From: Ignavibacteriales bacterium
GTDB taxonomy: Bacteria > Bacteroidota > Ignavibacteria > Ignavibacteriales > Ignavibacteriaceae
Reading direction: 5' to 3'
DNA: 64,000 nucleotides
NCBI GenBank assembly: GCA_003538625.1
Contig: DPRR01000029.1
Span: 186,001-250,000 of the forward strand
The position numbers and the translations under genes were made by a program. The first letter of the stretch is position 1. The number at the start of each line of letters is the position of its first letter. Below are positions 34,590 to 44,178 of this stretch, in pieces. The notes under the pieces were generated by a model. That model was not told the origin of the DNA, did no database searches, and was given only the letters and a program-made list of their open reading frames with translations.

Positions 34590-37145
34590 ATGAAAAGTTA
34601 TTTACACATCTATTTTCTTTTAGCTTTTAACGTCTGCTTTTGGCAGGGTAATATCTTTTCTCAAAATAAAGATTCTGTTTTTGTTCAGGCAGATTCAGTT
34701 GTAACTAATATTGATTCAATTCAAGTCAGGAATCCGAAAGGAAAAACTTTTGATGTTGATACAACTGTTTTTGCATCATCAAAGGATTCATTAATCTTTT
34801 TTGTAAAAGATAAAAAAATGAATATCTATGGACAGGCTAGTATTTCTTATAAAACGACAGAAATAACAAGCGCTAATATATTTATTGATTTTAATTCAAA
34901 TAATATTGATGCAATTGGTGTCCAATCAGATTCAGTTTCCGGTAAACTTTCTGGAGCTCCCGTTTTAAAAGAAGGAGCAGAGGTTTATAAAGGAAATACG
35001 ATGAAATATAATTTTAAATCAGGTCGCGGCCATTTATCACTTGTTAAAACAGAATCTGAAGGTGGTTATTATACCGGGACAAAAATAAATAAAGTGGATA
35101 AAGACACTTATTTTATTGAAGATGGTATGTTTACTACTTGTGATGACAGTACATGCCCGCATTATTATTTTACTGCAAATAAAATGAAGGTTATTCATAA
35201 GCAACAGCTGGTTGCAGAATGGATATTTATTTATTTCGGTGGAGTTCCGCTTCCGATACCATTACCGTTTGCAGTATTTCCTATAGAATCAGGAAGAAGA
35301 TCAGGAATAATTCCACCTACTTTTGGAAGTGATGCCACATTCGGAACATACTTTTCGCGCTTTGGATATTTTTGGGCGATTGATGATTATATGGATGTTA
35401 ACTTAACTGCAGATTACTACACGCGCGGAAGTTTTAAATTTGATTCCAGGTTTCGTTATTCAAAAAGGTATAGTTATTCCGGTAATCTGGAAGGAAGCTA
35501 TGGTAAATTTATTTTAGGAGAAGAGACAGATCCGGGCAGAGCTGTGAATACTGAGTGGCGAATAAGGTGGAACCATAATCAGAACATTACACCTACTTCA
35601 AGGTTTGATGCAAAATTAGAATTTCTGTCGGGAACGAATATAAGACGTGACATAAATAATTTTAACGAGATTTTAAGGAACGAAGCTGTATCAAATGCAA
35701 CTTATTTTAAACAGTGGGAAGAATCCGGTAATAGTTTGTCATTAAGTTATTCCCGTACTCAGAATTTTGAAAACAATAACATATCTGAAGTTCTTCCAAA
35801 TTTAACTTTTTCAGTCGCGCAGAGTTATCCGTTCAGAGATAATGCGGGTAAACAGGAATGGTATGAAAGTTTTGGTTATAGTTATTCAGGTCAATTTCAA
35901 AACAACAGAAATAAAATTGATGGTAATCTAAATGTTAGAGGTGGAATACAGCATAACATCAACGCTTCACTTTCTCCTAAAATTGGATATTTCAGTTTTT
36001 CCCCAAACATCAGATATAATGAAAGCTGGTATAACAAAAGTATAAAAAGATATCCGGCAATTAATGATACCGGAGCGTATTTTATAAAAACCGATGATGT
36101 TAAAGAGATTAATGAAGTAAGAACTTTTTCGATGGGAGTTTCTGCATCCACAAAATTCTATGGAATGTTTAATATTAATTCATTTGGAATTAGTGCAATC
36201 AGACATACTGTAACTCCGTCAATTAGTTATAATTATTCACCTGATTTTTCAACTCCATTCTGGGGTTATTATGATTCATATGTTGATTCTTCAGGAAAAT
36301 TAATTAAGTATAATAAATATGAAAGAGAAATATTTGGCAAACCTTCAAATCAGGAACAGCAGAATATCAATTTTTCTGTTGGTAACGTATTTGAAATGAA
36401 AACAATTGCAGATCCTACAGATACAACTTCTAAAGGAAATAAGTTACAGCTATTAAATATTAATGCCGGATTTGGATACAACTTTGCCGCTGATAGTCTG
36501 AATTTTTCTGATATAAATATTTCTTATCGTACACAGGTGGGAAGTTTCTTTAATCTATCCGGCAGCACTTCTTTTACGCCGTACGATTATCTTAATTCTA
36601 GAGTTACAAAAGTAAATCGTTATCTTATAAATGAGGGTAAAGGGCTGTTACGCATGACGAACTTTAGCATTTCAATGTCCTTATCTATTTCCGGTGACAA
36701 AATTAAATCTTCACAAACAGATAATCGCACGACTGTACAGCAGGACCAGTATTTACAGGCTTCTGAGAGAAGTATTTATCAGGGATTATATAACGAAAAA
36801 GATGCTGATTTTTCAATTCCATGGGATCTGTCACTTAATTATAATTTTAATGAATCAAGACCTACTCCTTTAAATATTTTTACCAACTCCAATGTAAGCG
36901 GAAGTTTTAATTTTAATCTCACACCCAAATGGAAATTTTCTGTAACTGGAAGTTACGATCTTAAACAAAACGAATTTTCAGCTCCGCAAATCAGAATATC
37001 AAGAGATCTGCATTGCTGGACGATGAATTTTACATGGAATCCGATTGGAACATATCGCGGTTACAATTTTGAAATTAGAGTTAAAGCTCCCCAGCTTCAG
37101 GATTTAAAAGTTACCAAGCGGGATCAATTTTACGATGGAAGATAA
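34590..37145 (+). CDS. lptD: LptD-like LPS-assembly outer membrane protein
   Basis: An 851-residue outer membrane protein that would insert lipopolysaccharide into the outer leaflet. A signal peptide (YLHIYFLLAFNVCFWQGNIFSQ) is followed by an OstA/LptA-like beta-jellyroll at about residues 60-230 (MNIYGQASISYKTTEITSANIFID). The conserved turn VPLPIPLPFAVFPIESGRRSGIIPPTFG leads into a long beta-barrel rich in alternating aromatic strands. A CDDSTCPHYYF segment precedes the barrel; Cys pairs matter in proteobacterial LptD. This shows an LPS-type outer membrane. Confidence 0.88.
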   Translation: MKSYLHIYFLLAFNVCFWQGNIFSQNKDSVFVQADSVVTNIDSIQVRNPKGKTFDVDTTVFASSKDSLIFFVKDKKMNIYGQASISYKTTEITSANIFIDFNSNNIDAIGVQSDSVSGKLSGAPVLKEGAEVYKGNTMKYNFKSGRGHLSLVKTESEGGYYTGTKINKVDKDTYFIEDGMFTTCDDSTCPHYYFTANKMKVIHKQQLVAEWIFIYFGGVPLPIPLPFAVFPIESGRRSGIIPPTFGSDATFGTYFSRFGYFWAIDDYMDVNLTADYYTRGSFKFDSRFRYSKRYSYSGNLEGSYGKFILGEETDPGRAVNTEWRIRWNHNQNITPTSRFDAKLEFLSGTNIRRDINNFNEILRNEAVSNATYFKQWEESGNSLSLSYSRTQNFENNNISEVLPNLTFSVAQSYPFRDNAGKQEWYESFGYSYSGQFQNNRNKIDGNLNVRGGIQHNINASLSPKIGYFSFSPNIRYNESWYNKSIKRYPAINDTGAYFIKTDDVKEINEVRTFSMGVSASTKFYGMFNINSFGISAIRHTVTPSISYNYSPDFSTPFWGYYDSYVDSSGKLIKYNKYEREIFGKPSNQEQQNINFSVGNVFEMKTIADPTDTTSKGNKLQLLNINAGFGYNFAADSLNFSDINISYRTQVGSFFNLSGSTSFTPYDYLNSRVTKVNRYLINEGKGLLRMTNFSISMSLSISGDKIKSSQTDNRTTVQQDQYLQASERSIYQGLYNEKDADFSIPWDLSLNYNFNESRPTPLNIFTNSNVSGSFNFNLTPKWKFSVTGSYDLKQNEFSAPQIRISRDLHCWTMNFTWNPIGTYRGYNFEIRVKAPQLQDLKVTKRDQFYDGR

Positions 37146-37147
37146 AA

Positions 37148-37609
37148 TTGCTTAATTATATAATTGACGGAAATAACCTGATAGGGAAGATTCATTCATT
37201 AATGAGTCTTCAAAAAAAAGATAAACAAGCCTCCCGGGAAAAACTTGTATTTCTATTAGACCGCTACTTTATAAAAAAAAAAGCAATTATCACATTACAT
37301 TTTGATGGCTATCCAAATACTGCAATCAATTCATCAAAATTAAAAATCGTATATTCGGAAAAGTTAACTGCTGATGAAAAAATTAAGAAGCAGATATCTC
37401 AATCAAAATCTGCCCGAAATATTATTTTAATTACATCAGATGCCAACCTTGCCCAATTTGCAAAAGTTTGTTCCTGCAAAGTAATTTCAAGCGAGGTGTT
37501 TGCAGTTGAGGTAAACAAATCAAATTCTGCACTTGATGAAGAAAAAATTATTGACTCAATAAATGATGTAGATGAGTTTAAAAAGCTTTTTGGTGTTAGG
37601 GATAAATAA
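37148..37609 (+). CDS. NYN-domain (YacP-like) ribonuclease
   Basis: A 153-residue PIN-like NYN protein starting at TTG two bases after lptD. Acidic residues expected for metal-dependent RNA cleavage are in YIIDGNNLIG (residues 4-13), ITLHFDGYPN and ILITSDANLAQ. YacP/Rae1-type nucleases cleave mRNA or rRNA-associated targets; which applies here is unknown. The C-terminus ends with a short acidic helix (DDVDEFKKLFG). Cytoplasmic, and translationally close to lptD. Confidence 0.85.
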   Translation: MLNYIIDGNNLIGKIHSLMSLQKKDKQASREKLVFLLDRYFIKKKAIITLHFDGYPNTAINSSKLKIVYSEKLTADEKIKKQISQSKSARNIILITSDANLAQFAKVCSCKVISSEVFAVEVNKSNSALDEEKIIDSINDVDEFKKLFGVRDK

Positions 37610-37704
37610 AAAAAAATTATCTTCCTATTATTTTTTTTAGAATTTATCCTTATTATGCAATCGTCAATTCATACAATTAACTAATCAACATACCCGGAGG
37701 TACA

Positions 37705-39984
37705 GTGAGGAATAACTTTACACCATTTTTTACCAATCTTTTTTTGGGAGTATTGGTTTCTTTTTTCATTTGTTCAAAATTATCGGCTCAGATCGATAAT
37801 CCTTTAACTGATCATGTTCCAATTGAGTATATAAAATATATTCAAAGTTATCAGAGTGATGAATCGGATGCTGTAGTAACAGATGCTGAAGGATTTGATA
37901 ATTTTAATCTTGGTGTTGCATTTGCAGAACCGCACCTGGTACAAAATCCAAATAATCCGCTGCAGTACTTTACATCATTCAATACTAACACTGCCTATCG
38001 TACCAACGATGCATTTAATTGGATAATTAGTTCACCACCTTTTGGGGCTTCTACATTTGGTGATCCTGTAAATGCGTATGACAGTTTAGGTAATCTTTAT
38101 TATGAAAATATGTCGGGATCCGGCGGAATCCAAAATTGCCGGATAATCAGATCAACGGATAATGGAACGACTTGGAGCCCTTCTGTAATTGGTGTTCTAG
38201 GTGTTGATAAAAACTGGATGGCTGCAGATCAAACATCCGGGCCGTATGCAAATTATATCTACACAACAATGACAGGTAACAGCGGTGGTAATTTCAATCG
38301 CAGCACAGATAACGGTGCAACATTTACCCAGACACGTAATTTTACAACTCAAGCATTACCCGGGATGATGGTAGCAGTTGGACCCGATACTAATGGTACA
38401 ACGGATGTTCCTGGTGGCTGCGTTTATGTAGTTACAAATTCCGGAAGTGCATTCGCATCAACTTATACTTTTTATGTTTCAACTGATGGTGGTGCAACTT
38501 TTAATTTAAAATCTACACAAAACTTTTCAGGTTATGTAGGTACAAATGTGGCTGGTAGAAATTCAGTTCAAAACATGCGCACCAGACCTTATCCGTTTAT
38601 TACTGCGGATAACAGTTATGGTCCAAATAGAGGAAGATTATATTTGGTTTATGCTTCCAACACTCCTGCAGGTGATTTTAATAAACCGGATATTTTCTGT
38701 AGATATTCTGATGATCAGGGAGCAACATGGTCAAGTGCAGTAGTTGTAAATGATGATGTAAATACAACAGCAAATAATCAGTGGCATCCATCAATCTGGT
38801 GTGATAAAACATCTGGCAGATTATTCGTAAAATGGATGGACACACGTGATACACCAACAAGCGACAGTGCACATATTTATGCAAGTTATTCTGATGATGG
38901 AGGAGTCACTTTTGCACCAAATCAAAGAATTACAACTTCCAAGATGAGAATCAATTGTTCTACTTGCGGAGGAGGCGGTACACCACGTTATCAGGGTGAT
39001 TATGATGCAATCACTGCTATTGATAATCAATCTCTTTTGGTTTGGACAGATTTTAGAGCCGGAACATTTGGAAGTTACGTCGGATTTTTTCCTGATTTCG
39101 CAATGAAGGTTTCGCCCGCAATTGATACTGTGGCAAATGATGCGGATTCAGTTTTTTATAACATTTTAGTGCCAGGTGTAAAACTTTATTCTGATCAGGT
39201 TACATTTTCTGCAACGTTTACTCCTGCTCCGGCTAATGGAAATATAACGATTGATTTTCCTGATGGAGATACGCTTTCAACTTTTCCGGGCAGCGTAATA
39301 ATGAGAGTTAAAACCTCCGGAGATGTTTCAATTGGCAATTACGTAGTTACTATCACAGGCACAGGACCCAACGGCACACCGGTTCATAAGAGAAATGTTA
39401 CAGTTACAATTGTAGATGCAATAGTTCCCGTAGAATTAACTGCGTTTAATGCTTCAGTAAACAAGAACGAAGTAGTACTTGATTGGTCTACGGCAACCGA
39501 GTTAAACAATCTTGGTTTTGAAATCCAAAGAAAATCAATTAATAGTAATTATGAAACTCTCGGTTTTGTTAACGGAAAAGGTACAACTACAGAATTCAGT
39601 AATTATTCATTTACGGATAAAAATGTGGATGCTGGTACTTATACTTATCGATTAATGCAAAAAGATTTTGATGGAACATTTTCCTATTCTCAGGAAGTTG
39701 AAGTCAGAGTAAATGTGCCATTGGAATATTCATTAGATCAGAATTATCCTAATCCATTTAATCCCACTACAACAATTCGTTATGCCATTCCTGAAGATAA
39801 TTTTGTAAGCATAAAATTGTATGATATTCTTGGTAATGAGGTTATCACACTTGTTAATGAACAAAAACAAGCCGGCAGATATGAAATGTTATTCAATGCA
39901 TCAAACATTGCAAGCGGAGTTTACTATTACCAGATTTCGTCAGGAAACTTTACTCAAACCAGAAAACTTATGTTAATGAAATAA
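37705..39984 (+). CDS. Secreted sialidase-like BNR-repeat protein with T9SS sorting tail
   Basis: A 759-residue protein starting at GTG with GGAGG at good spacing and a signal peptide (FLGVLVSFFICSKLSAQ). A propeller with Asp boxes (STDNGTTWSPS, STDNGATFTQ, STDGGATFNL, SDDQGATWSSA, SDDGGVTFAPN) spans about residues 60-470. Ig-like and FnIII-like modules (PVELTAFNASVNKNEVVLDWST) follow, and then NPFNPTTTIRYAIP at the tail. No sialidase arginine triad was assigned, so binding rather than hydrolysis is equally possible. Exported and probably surface attached. Confidence 0.82.
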   Translation: MRNNFTPFFTNLFLGVLVSFFICSKLSAQIDNPLTDHVPIEYIKYIQSYQSDESDAVVTDAEGFDNFNLGVAFAEPHLVQNPNNPLQYFTSFNTNTAYRTNDAFNWIISSPPFGASTFGDPVNAYDSLGNLYYENMSGSGGIQNCRIIRSTDNGTTWSPSVIGVLGVDKNWMAADQTSGPYANYIYTTMTGNSGGNFNRSTDNGATFTQTRNFTTQALPGMMVAVGPDTNGTTDVPGGCVYVVTNSGSAFASTYTFYVSTDGGATFNLKSTQNFSGYVGTNVAGRNSVQNMRTRPYPFITADNSYGPNRGRLYLVYASNTPAGDFNKPDIFCRYSDDQGATWSSAVVVNDDVNTTANNQWHPSIWCDKTSGRLFVKWMDTRDTPTSDSAHIYASYSDDGGVTFAPNQRITTSKMRINCSTCGGGGTPRYQGDYDAITAIDNQSLLVWTDFRAGTFGSYVGFFPDFAMKVSPAIDTVANDADSVFYNILVPGVKLYSDQVTFSATFTPAPANGNITIDFPDGDTLSTFPGSVIMRVKTSGDVSIGNYVVTITGTGPNGTPVHKRNVTVTIVDAIVPVELTAFNASVNKNEVVLDWSTATELNNLGFEIQRKSINSNYETLGFVNGKGTTTEFSNYSFTDKNVDAGTYTYRLMQKDFDGTFSYSQEVEVRVNVPLEYSLDQNYPNPFNPTTTIRYAIPEDNFVSIKLYDILGNEVITLVNEQKQAGRYEMLFNASNIASGVYYYQISSGNFTQTRKLMLMK

Positions 39985-39993
39985 ATATTCTAA

Positions 39994-40056
39994 AAGCCTT
40001 CCCTTAGGGAAGGTTTGGATGGGCTTCTTTACGGCACGAGCAATCGTGCCTATTTG
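39994..40056 (+). terminator. Compound hairpin terminator region after the 37705 gene
   Basis: AAGCC ... GGCTT encloses a perfect 7-bp hairpin CCTTCCC-TTA-GGGAAGG. A second hairpin, GGCACGA-gcaa-TCGTGCC, follows at 40033-40050, a shorter relative of the aaaggcacga terminators. T-rich sequence ends it. Confidence 0.7.
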
Positions 40057-40155
40057 TTTTTAAAGAATATAAGATTTATATAAAATCTTCCTAAATTTAC
40101 ATCGATTATAATTTCATTTTATATTTATTAATTCTACATCCTTGCAGGGGCTTTT

Positions 40156-42183
40156 ATGAAGAAGGCATTTTCTGTTATTTTAGTTTTACTGTTATCAACT
40201 ATAAGCTTTTCCCAAATTATAGATGAACAGTACTTTAAAGAAAACCACGAGGTGTACTTTAAATTTTTAATTTCTGATAAGTTGGAATTAAATTCTTTAA
40301 CCAGAATTGTTTCAATTGATAATGTGAAGGGTAATGAAGTATACGCATATGCTAATGAATCTGAATTCAATGAATTCAAAAAATTAAATTATTCGTTTAC
40401 GATTTTAACTGCTCCCGGTAAATTAATCGAACCTGAAATGTCATCAGATATTGATGGAATAAACGCATGGGATGTATACCCAACATACGATGCTTATATA
40501 TCAATGATGTATTTGTTTCAAACCAACTATCCTGATCTCTGCAGAATTGTTGATGCCGGTAATACTGTTCAGGGAAGAAAAATATTGTTTGCTGTTATCT
40601 CAGATAATGTATCCCAGCACGAATCCGAACCACAGTTTATGTTTACATCTTCAATCCATGGTGATGAAATAACGGGTTATGTATTAATGTTAAGATTAAT
40701 CGATTCATTGCTTACTACTTATGGATCCAATTCAAGAATTACAAATCTTATTAACAATGCTGAAATTTGGATTAATCCGCTTGCCAATCCGGATGGAACT
40801 TACAGAAGTGGAAACAGCACAGTTTACGGGGCAACAAGAGGTAATTACTACAACTATGATCTTAACAGGAATTTTCCAGATCCTGTTTATGGTGTAAACT
40901 CAAATCAGCAAATCGAGACAACAAGATTCAGATCAATTGCAGAATCAAACAACTTTGCGCTTGTTGCAAACTTTCACGGAGGCACAGAGGTTGTAAATTA
41001 TCCGTGGGATACATGGACTAATGGGTATCCTGATTACAAGCATCATCCTGATGAAGCCTGGTACCAGTACATATCTCATCTCTATGCAGATACTTGCCAG
41101 GCAAATGCCCCATCAAATTACATGAATGGTTATGATGATGGAACAACCAACGGGGGAGCGTGGTACATTATTAACGGCGGCAGACAGGATTATACAAATT
41201 ATTTCAGATGGGGCAGAGAAGTGACAATCGAAATTTCAGATACAAAACTTATTCCGGCAGCACAACTTCCTGCACATTGGAATTACAACCGAAAATCTTT
41301 TATTAAGTATATGGAAACAGTGTTAAAAGGTGTAAATGGAATTATCACAGATACACTCGGCTATCCTGTAAAAGCAAAAGTAACTGTTCTCAATCACGAT
41401 GCAGATAATTCATTTGTTTACTCTGACTCAACAGGATTTTATCTCAGAATGCTTTCACCCGGTAATTATTCATTAAAGTTTGAAGCACCCGACTATTATT
41501 CTCAAACCATAAATAATGTTATAGTTAGTTCTTACAATTCATTGACAACTTTAGACGTTCAGCTCGTTTCAAGCATAATTCCAGTTGAACTACTTTCATT
41601 TGCATCTGCGGTAAGTGAGAATAATGTTTCTCTAAATTGGATAACTGCTACTGAAACAAACAATATGGGATTTAATTTAGAAAGAAGACAAACCCACTCT
41701 GCTCAGTCTTCACTAAGCAATGAAGAATGGAATACAATTAGTTTTGTAAGTGGGTCCGGAACTTCAACGGAGCCTCATACTTATACCTTTACAGATGCAA
41801 ATTTATTGTCCGGGTCATATCAGTACCGATTAAAACAATTGGATTTTAATGGGTCGTACAGTTATTCAAATATAATTGAAGCAGCAATAGCATCACCAAA
41901 TAAGTTTATATTGGAACAAAATTATCCGAATCCTTTTAATCCAAGCACAACAATAAAATACACAATCCCGAATGTCACCCTGAGCGGAGTCGAAGGGTCT
42001 CGAGTGCAACTAAAAATTTACGATGTTCTCGGTAATGAAATTGCTACACTTGTTGATGAAGAAAAACCTGCCGGAAATTATGAAATCACTTTTGAAGCTT
42101 CAAATCTTTCAAGTGGAATATATTTTTTCAAATTGCAAGCAGGCGCTTTTATTCAAACAAAAAAAATGTTACTTCTGCAGTAA
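40156..42183 (+). CDS. Secreted M14 zinc carboxypeptidase with T9SS sorting tail
   Basis: A 675-residue exported peptidase. Signal peptide (FSVILVLLLSTISFSQ). The M14 catalytic domain has zinc ligands in SSIHGDEITGY (His and Glu) and ANFHGG (His), substrate residues in YDLNRNFPDP and the catalytic Glu in REVTIEISDTK. A carboxypeptidase regulatory-like beta domain follows (NGIITDTLGYPVKAKVTV), then an FnIII-like module and the sorting tail. The tail carries the in-frame palindromic insert NVTLSGVEGSRVQL after IKYTIP. It probably trims peptides outside the cell. Confidence 0.9.
   Translation: MKKAFSVILVLLLSTISFSQIIDEQYFKENHEVYFKFLISDKLELNSLTRIVSIDNVKGNEVYAYANESEFNEFKKLNYSFTILTAPGKLIEPEMSSDIDGINAWDVYPTYDAYISMMYLFQTNYPDLCRIVDAGNTVQGRKILFAVISDNVSQHESEPQFMFTSSIHGDEITGYVLMLRLIDSLLTTYGSNSRITNLINNAEIWINPLANPDGTYRSGNSTVYGATRGNYYNYDLNRNFPDPVYGVNSNQQIETTRFRSIAESNNFALVANFHGGTEVVNYPWDTWTNGYPDYKHHPDEAWYQYISHLYADTCQANAPSNYMNGYDDGTTNGGAWYIINGGRQDYTNYFRWGREVTIEISDTKLIPAAQLPAHWNYNRKSFIKYMETVLKGVNGIITDTLGYPVKAKVTVLNHDADNSFVYSDSTGFYLRMLSPGNYSLKFEAPDYYSQTINNVIVSSYNSLTTLDVQLVSSIIPVELLSFASAVSENNVSLNWITATETNNMGFNLERRQTHSAQSSLSNEEWNTISFVSGSGTSTEPHTYTFTDANLLSGSYQYRLKQLDFNGSYSYSNIIEAAIASPNKFILEQNYPNPFNPSTTIKYTIPNVTLSGVEGSRVQLKIYDVLGNEIATLVDEEKPAGNYEITFEASNLSSGIYFFKLQAGAFIQTKKMLLLQ
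41973..42001. repeat. Palindromic repeat within a coding sequence (copy in the M14 peptidase)
   Basis: tgtcaccctgagcggagtcg plus aagggtctc is the exact complement of the copies at 21012 and 22755. The rest of this sorting tail is clearly diverged from those two. Confidence 0.82.
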
Positions 42184-42191
42184 AATTTAAA

Positions 42192-42208
42192 GGGAGGCAA
42201 TGCCTCCC
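42192..42208 (+). terminator. Short perfect hairpin GGGAGGC-AAT-GCCTCCC
   Basis: A 7-bp GC-rich stem just after the peptidase stop, followed by aatattttta. The T tract is imperfect, so it may be a weak terminator or another small palindromic repeat. Confidence 0.55.
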
Positions 42209-42276
42209 GCAATATTTTTAATAATCGCTTATTTTTATATCTTACCAAAGAAAATCCGATAACAAAATTATAGACA

Positions 42277-43374
42277 ATGAAAAATTATTTAATACTTATT
42301 CTAATTTTTGTTTCTTTTATTACATTTGCTTACTCAGGATTGTTTGAGCACGATTTGCTTGGAGGCACGCAATTAAACGGAGCCGGATGTGTTTGTCATA
42401 CAACCGAGAGAGACACAACTGTTTCAGTTTGGATTGAAGGACCGGATACTTTAATAACGGGACAAACAGGCATTTATAAAATGTTTCTTGCAAATGGTCC
42501 TGCTGAAGCCGGTGGATATAATGTAGCCGGTCGATTTGGAATAATGTCTCTTGTAGATTCATTCTCTGTCTGGGATAATCGTTCACCAAATGAATTGACT
42601 CAATCATTTCCGCTGGTATTTCCGACACCGCAGGATACAATTTATTGGGAGTTCGCATATACTGCACCGGATTCAATCGTAATCGATACATTATACTCTT
42701 GTGGATTAAGTATTGTGTATGATTCTATACCGGATTTTCATGACCGCTGGAATTTTGGCCCTAAGTTCCCGGTTGTTGTAATTGATAATGTTGTGCCTGT
42801 TGAACTTATTTCATTTAATGCAAAAGTCAGCAAAAGCAATATCATATTAAATTGGATAACATCTACCGAAACAAATAATGAAGGATTTGAGATTGATCGA
42901 AAACAAATCTTAAATTCTCGTTCCGCTGCAGATAATAACTGGATGAAAATTAATTTTGTAACTGGACACGGGACATCAACAGAATTACAAAATTACTCGT
43001 ACACAGATGATAACTTACCGGCTGGCAAATATCAGTATAGATTAAAGCAAATTGATATGGATGGCACATATAAATACTCAAATACAGTTGAAATTGAAAT
43101 TTTAGTGCCCAATGAATTTGTATTAGAACAAAATTTTCCGAATCCATTTAATCCAAATACAAAAATCAGCTGGCAGTCGCCGGTCGGTGGACATCATACA
43201 TTAATTGTTTATGATGTAATTGGCAATGAAGTAGCTACACTAGTAAATGAGTATAAGCCTGCAGGCGCTTATGAAGTTATATTTGATCCTTCATCTCTTT
43301 CCAGTGGAGTTTATTTTTACAAACTGGTGGTGGACAAGTTCTCATCAGTTAAAAAAATGATTTTAATGAGGTAA
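42277..43374 (+). CDS. Secreted choice-of-anchor-V/reelin-like protein with CxCH motif and T9SS tail
   Basis: A 365-residue exported protein. A signal peptide is followed by GLFEHDLLGGTQLNGAGCVCHTTE. Relatives of this layout normally carry CxxCH at this point; here the cysteines are one residue apart (C-V-C-H). A reelin-like beta domain follows (ITGQTGIYKMFLANGPAEAGGYNVAGRFG), then FnIII-like PVELISFNAKV and the tail NPFNPNTKISWQSP ending KKMILMR. Haem binding is doubtful with the shortened motif. It is close behind the peptidase gene but separated by a hairpin. Confidence 0.7.
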   Translation: MKNYLILILIFVSFITFAYSGLFEHDLLGGTQLNGAGCVCHTTERDTTVSVWIEGPDTLITGQTGIYKMFLANGPAEAGGYNVAGRFGIMSLVDSFSVWDNRSPNELTQSFPLVFPTPQDTIYWEFAYTAPDSIVIDTLYSCGLSIVYDSIPDFHDRWNFGPKFPVVVIDNVVPVELISFNAKVSKSNIILNWITSTETNNEGFEIDRKQILNSRSAADNNWMKINFVTGHGTSTELQNYSYTDDNLPAGKYQYRLKQIDMDGTYKYSNTVEIEILVPNEFVLEQNFPNPFNPNTKISWQSPVGGHHTLIVYDVIGNEVATLVNEYKPAGAYEVIFDPSSLSSGVYFYKLVVDKFSSVKKMILMR

Positions 43375-43415
43375 CGGATGAAACTACTTGATTAATGATT
43401 TAGAAGTATTTTTAT

Positions 43416-44156
43416 CTAAAATGATGTTATAAAATTAATATTATAGGATGATGAATTATCAGGATAGTTCTGTACACCTAACGAAACATTCCATCCGAGT
43501 TCCCCGCTGCTAATATTATTATTATATCTCGAAACTAATCTTACCGCATTTATTGCGCTTATCACTCTATTCAACAGTAAAGCTCCTACAACAAATCTTA
43601 CATTATTAAAAGTCTGCTCTGAAGAAACCCACATACTTCTATAATTTTTTCTCTCTTCCGAAGTATTCCATTTCCAAAAATATTTTTCTGTATTGTACAT
43701 CTCAGAATAATTACGCTCAAATGCCTTCTCATCATTAAATTGATCGATATTTAAATACTCGCCAATAGTTGCATAATAATTTTCATCCTTGCCCTGAGTT
43801 GTAACACCGGCATTTGTCTGTGCATAAGAAATGTAACGATCCTTTTGCCAGTTTGCATAAACATTCATCCCAACAAAAGTTCCCCATAGCACACCATCAG
43901 CGACAGTAAAGTATATTCCACTGTCATAGGCATCGGCATAAAGTTCACCCATTCCCGGCAATAGTAACGAATATATGATAGCTAATCCGGTATTCTTTTT
44001 TTGCTTTATATCATCAAAAACAATTTTACTATCAGTATCCTTAATTTGTGCAATTTCGGTGATTGCTTGTTGTTTAAATGAGTAAAAGGGTTTTACTTCG
44101 TTTTGTGAGAAAATTTGTATAGGCAGGAACAACAGTAGTATTAGAGTATTTTTCAT
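43416..44156 (-). CDS. Exported membrane-associated protein, DUF5683-like
   Basis: A 246-residue protein with a signal peptide (TLILLLFLPIQIFSQ) and a hydrophobic segment GLAIIYSLLLPGMGELYADAYDSGIYF. That segment resembles the LPG.G..Y....W.G motif of DUF5683 proteins. A second hydrophobic stretch is near residue 205 (FVVGALLLNRVISAINAVRLV). No function is known. It follows mtaB by 22 bases in the same direction and may be read through from it. Confidence 0.6.
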   Translation of the reverse strand: MKNTLILLLFLPIQIFSQNEVKPFYSFKQQAITEIAQIKDTDSKIVFDDIKQKKNTGLAIIYSLLLPGMGELYADAYDSGIYFTVADGVLWGTFVGMNVYANWQKDRYISYAQTNAGVTTQGKDENYYATIGEYLNIDQFNDEKAFERNYSEMYNTEKYFWKWNTSEERKNYRSMWVSSEQTFNNVRFVVGALLLNRVISAINAVRLVSRYNNNISSGELGWNVSLGVQNYPDNSSSYNINFITSF

Positions 44157-44178
44157 TTTTTTTAATGGAATATTAGAT

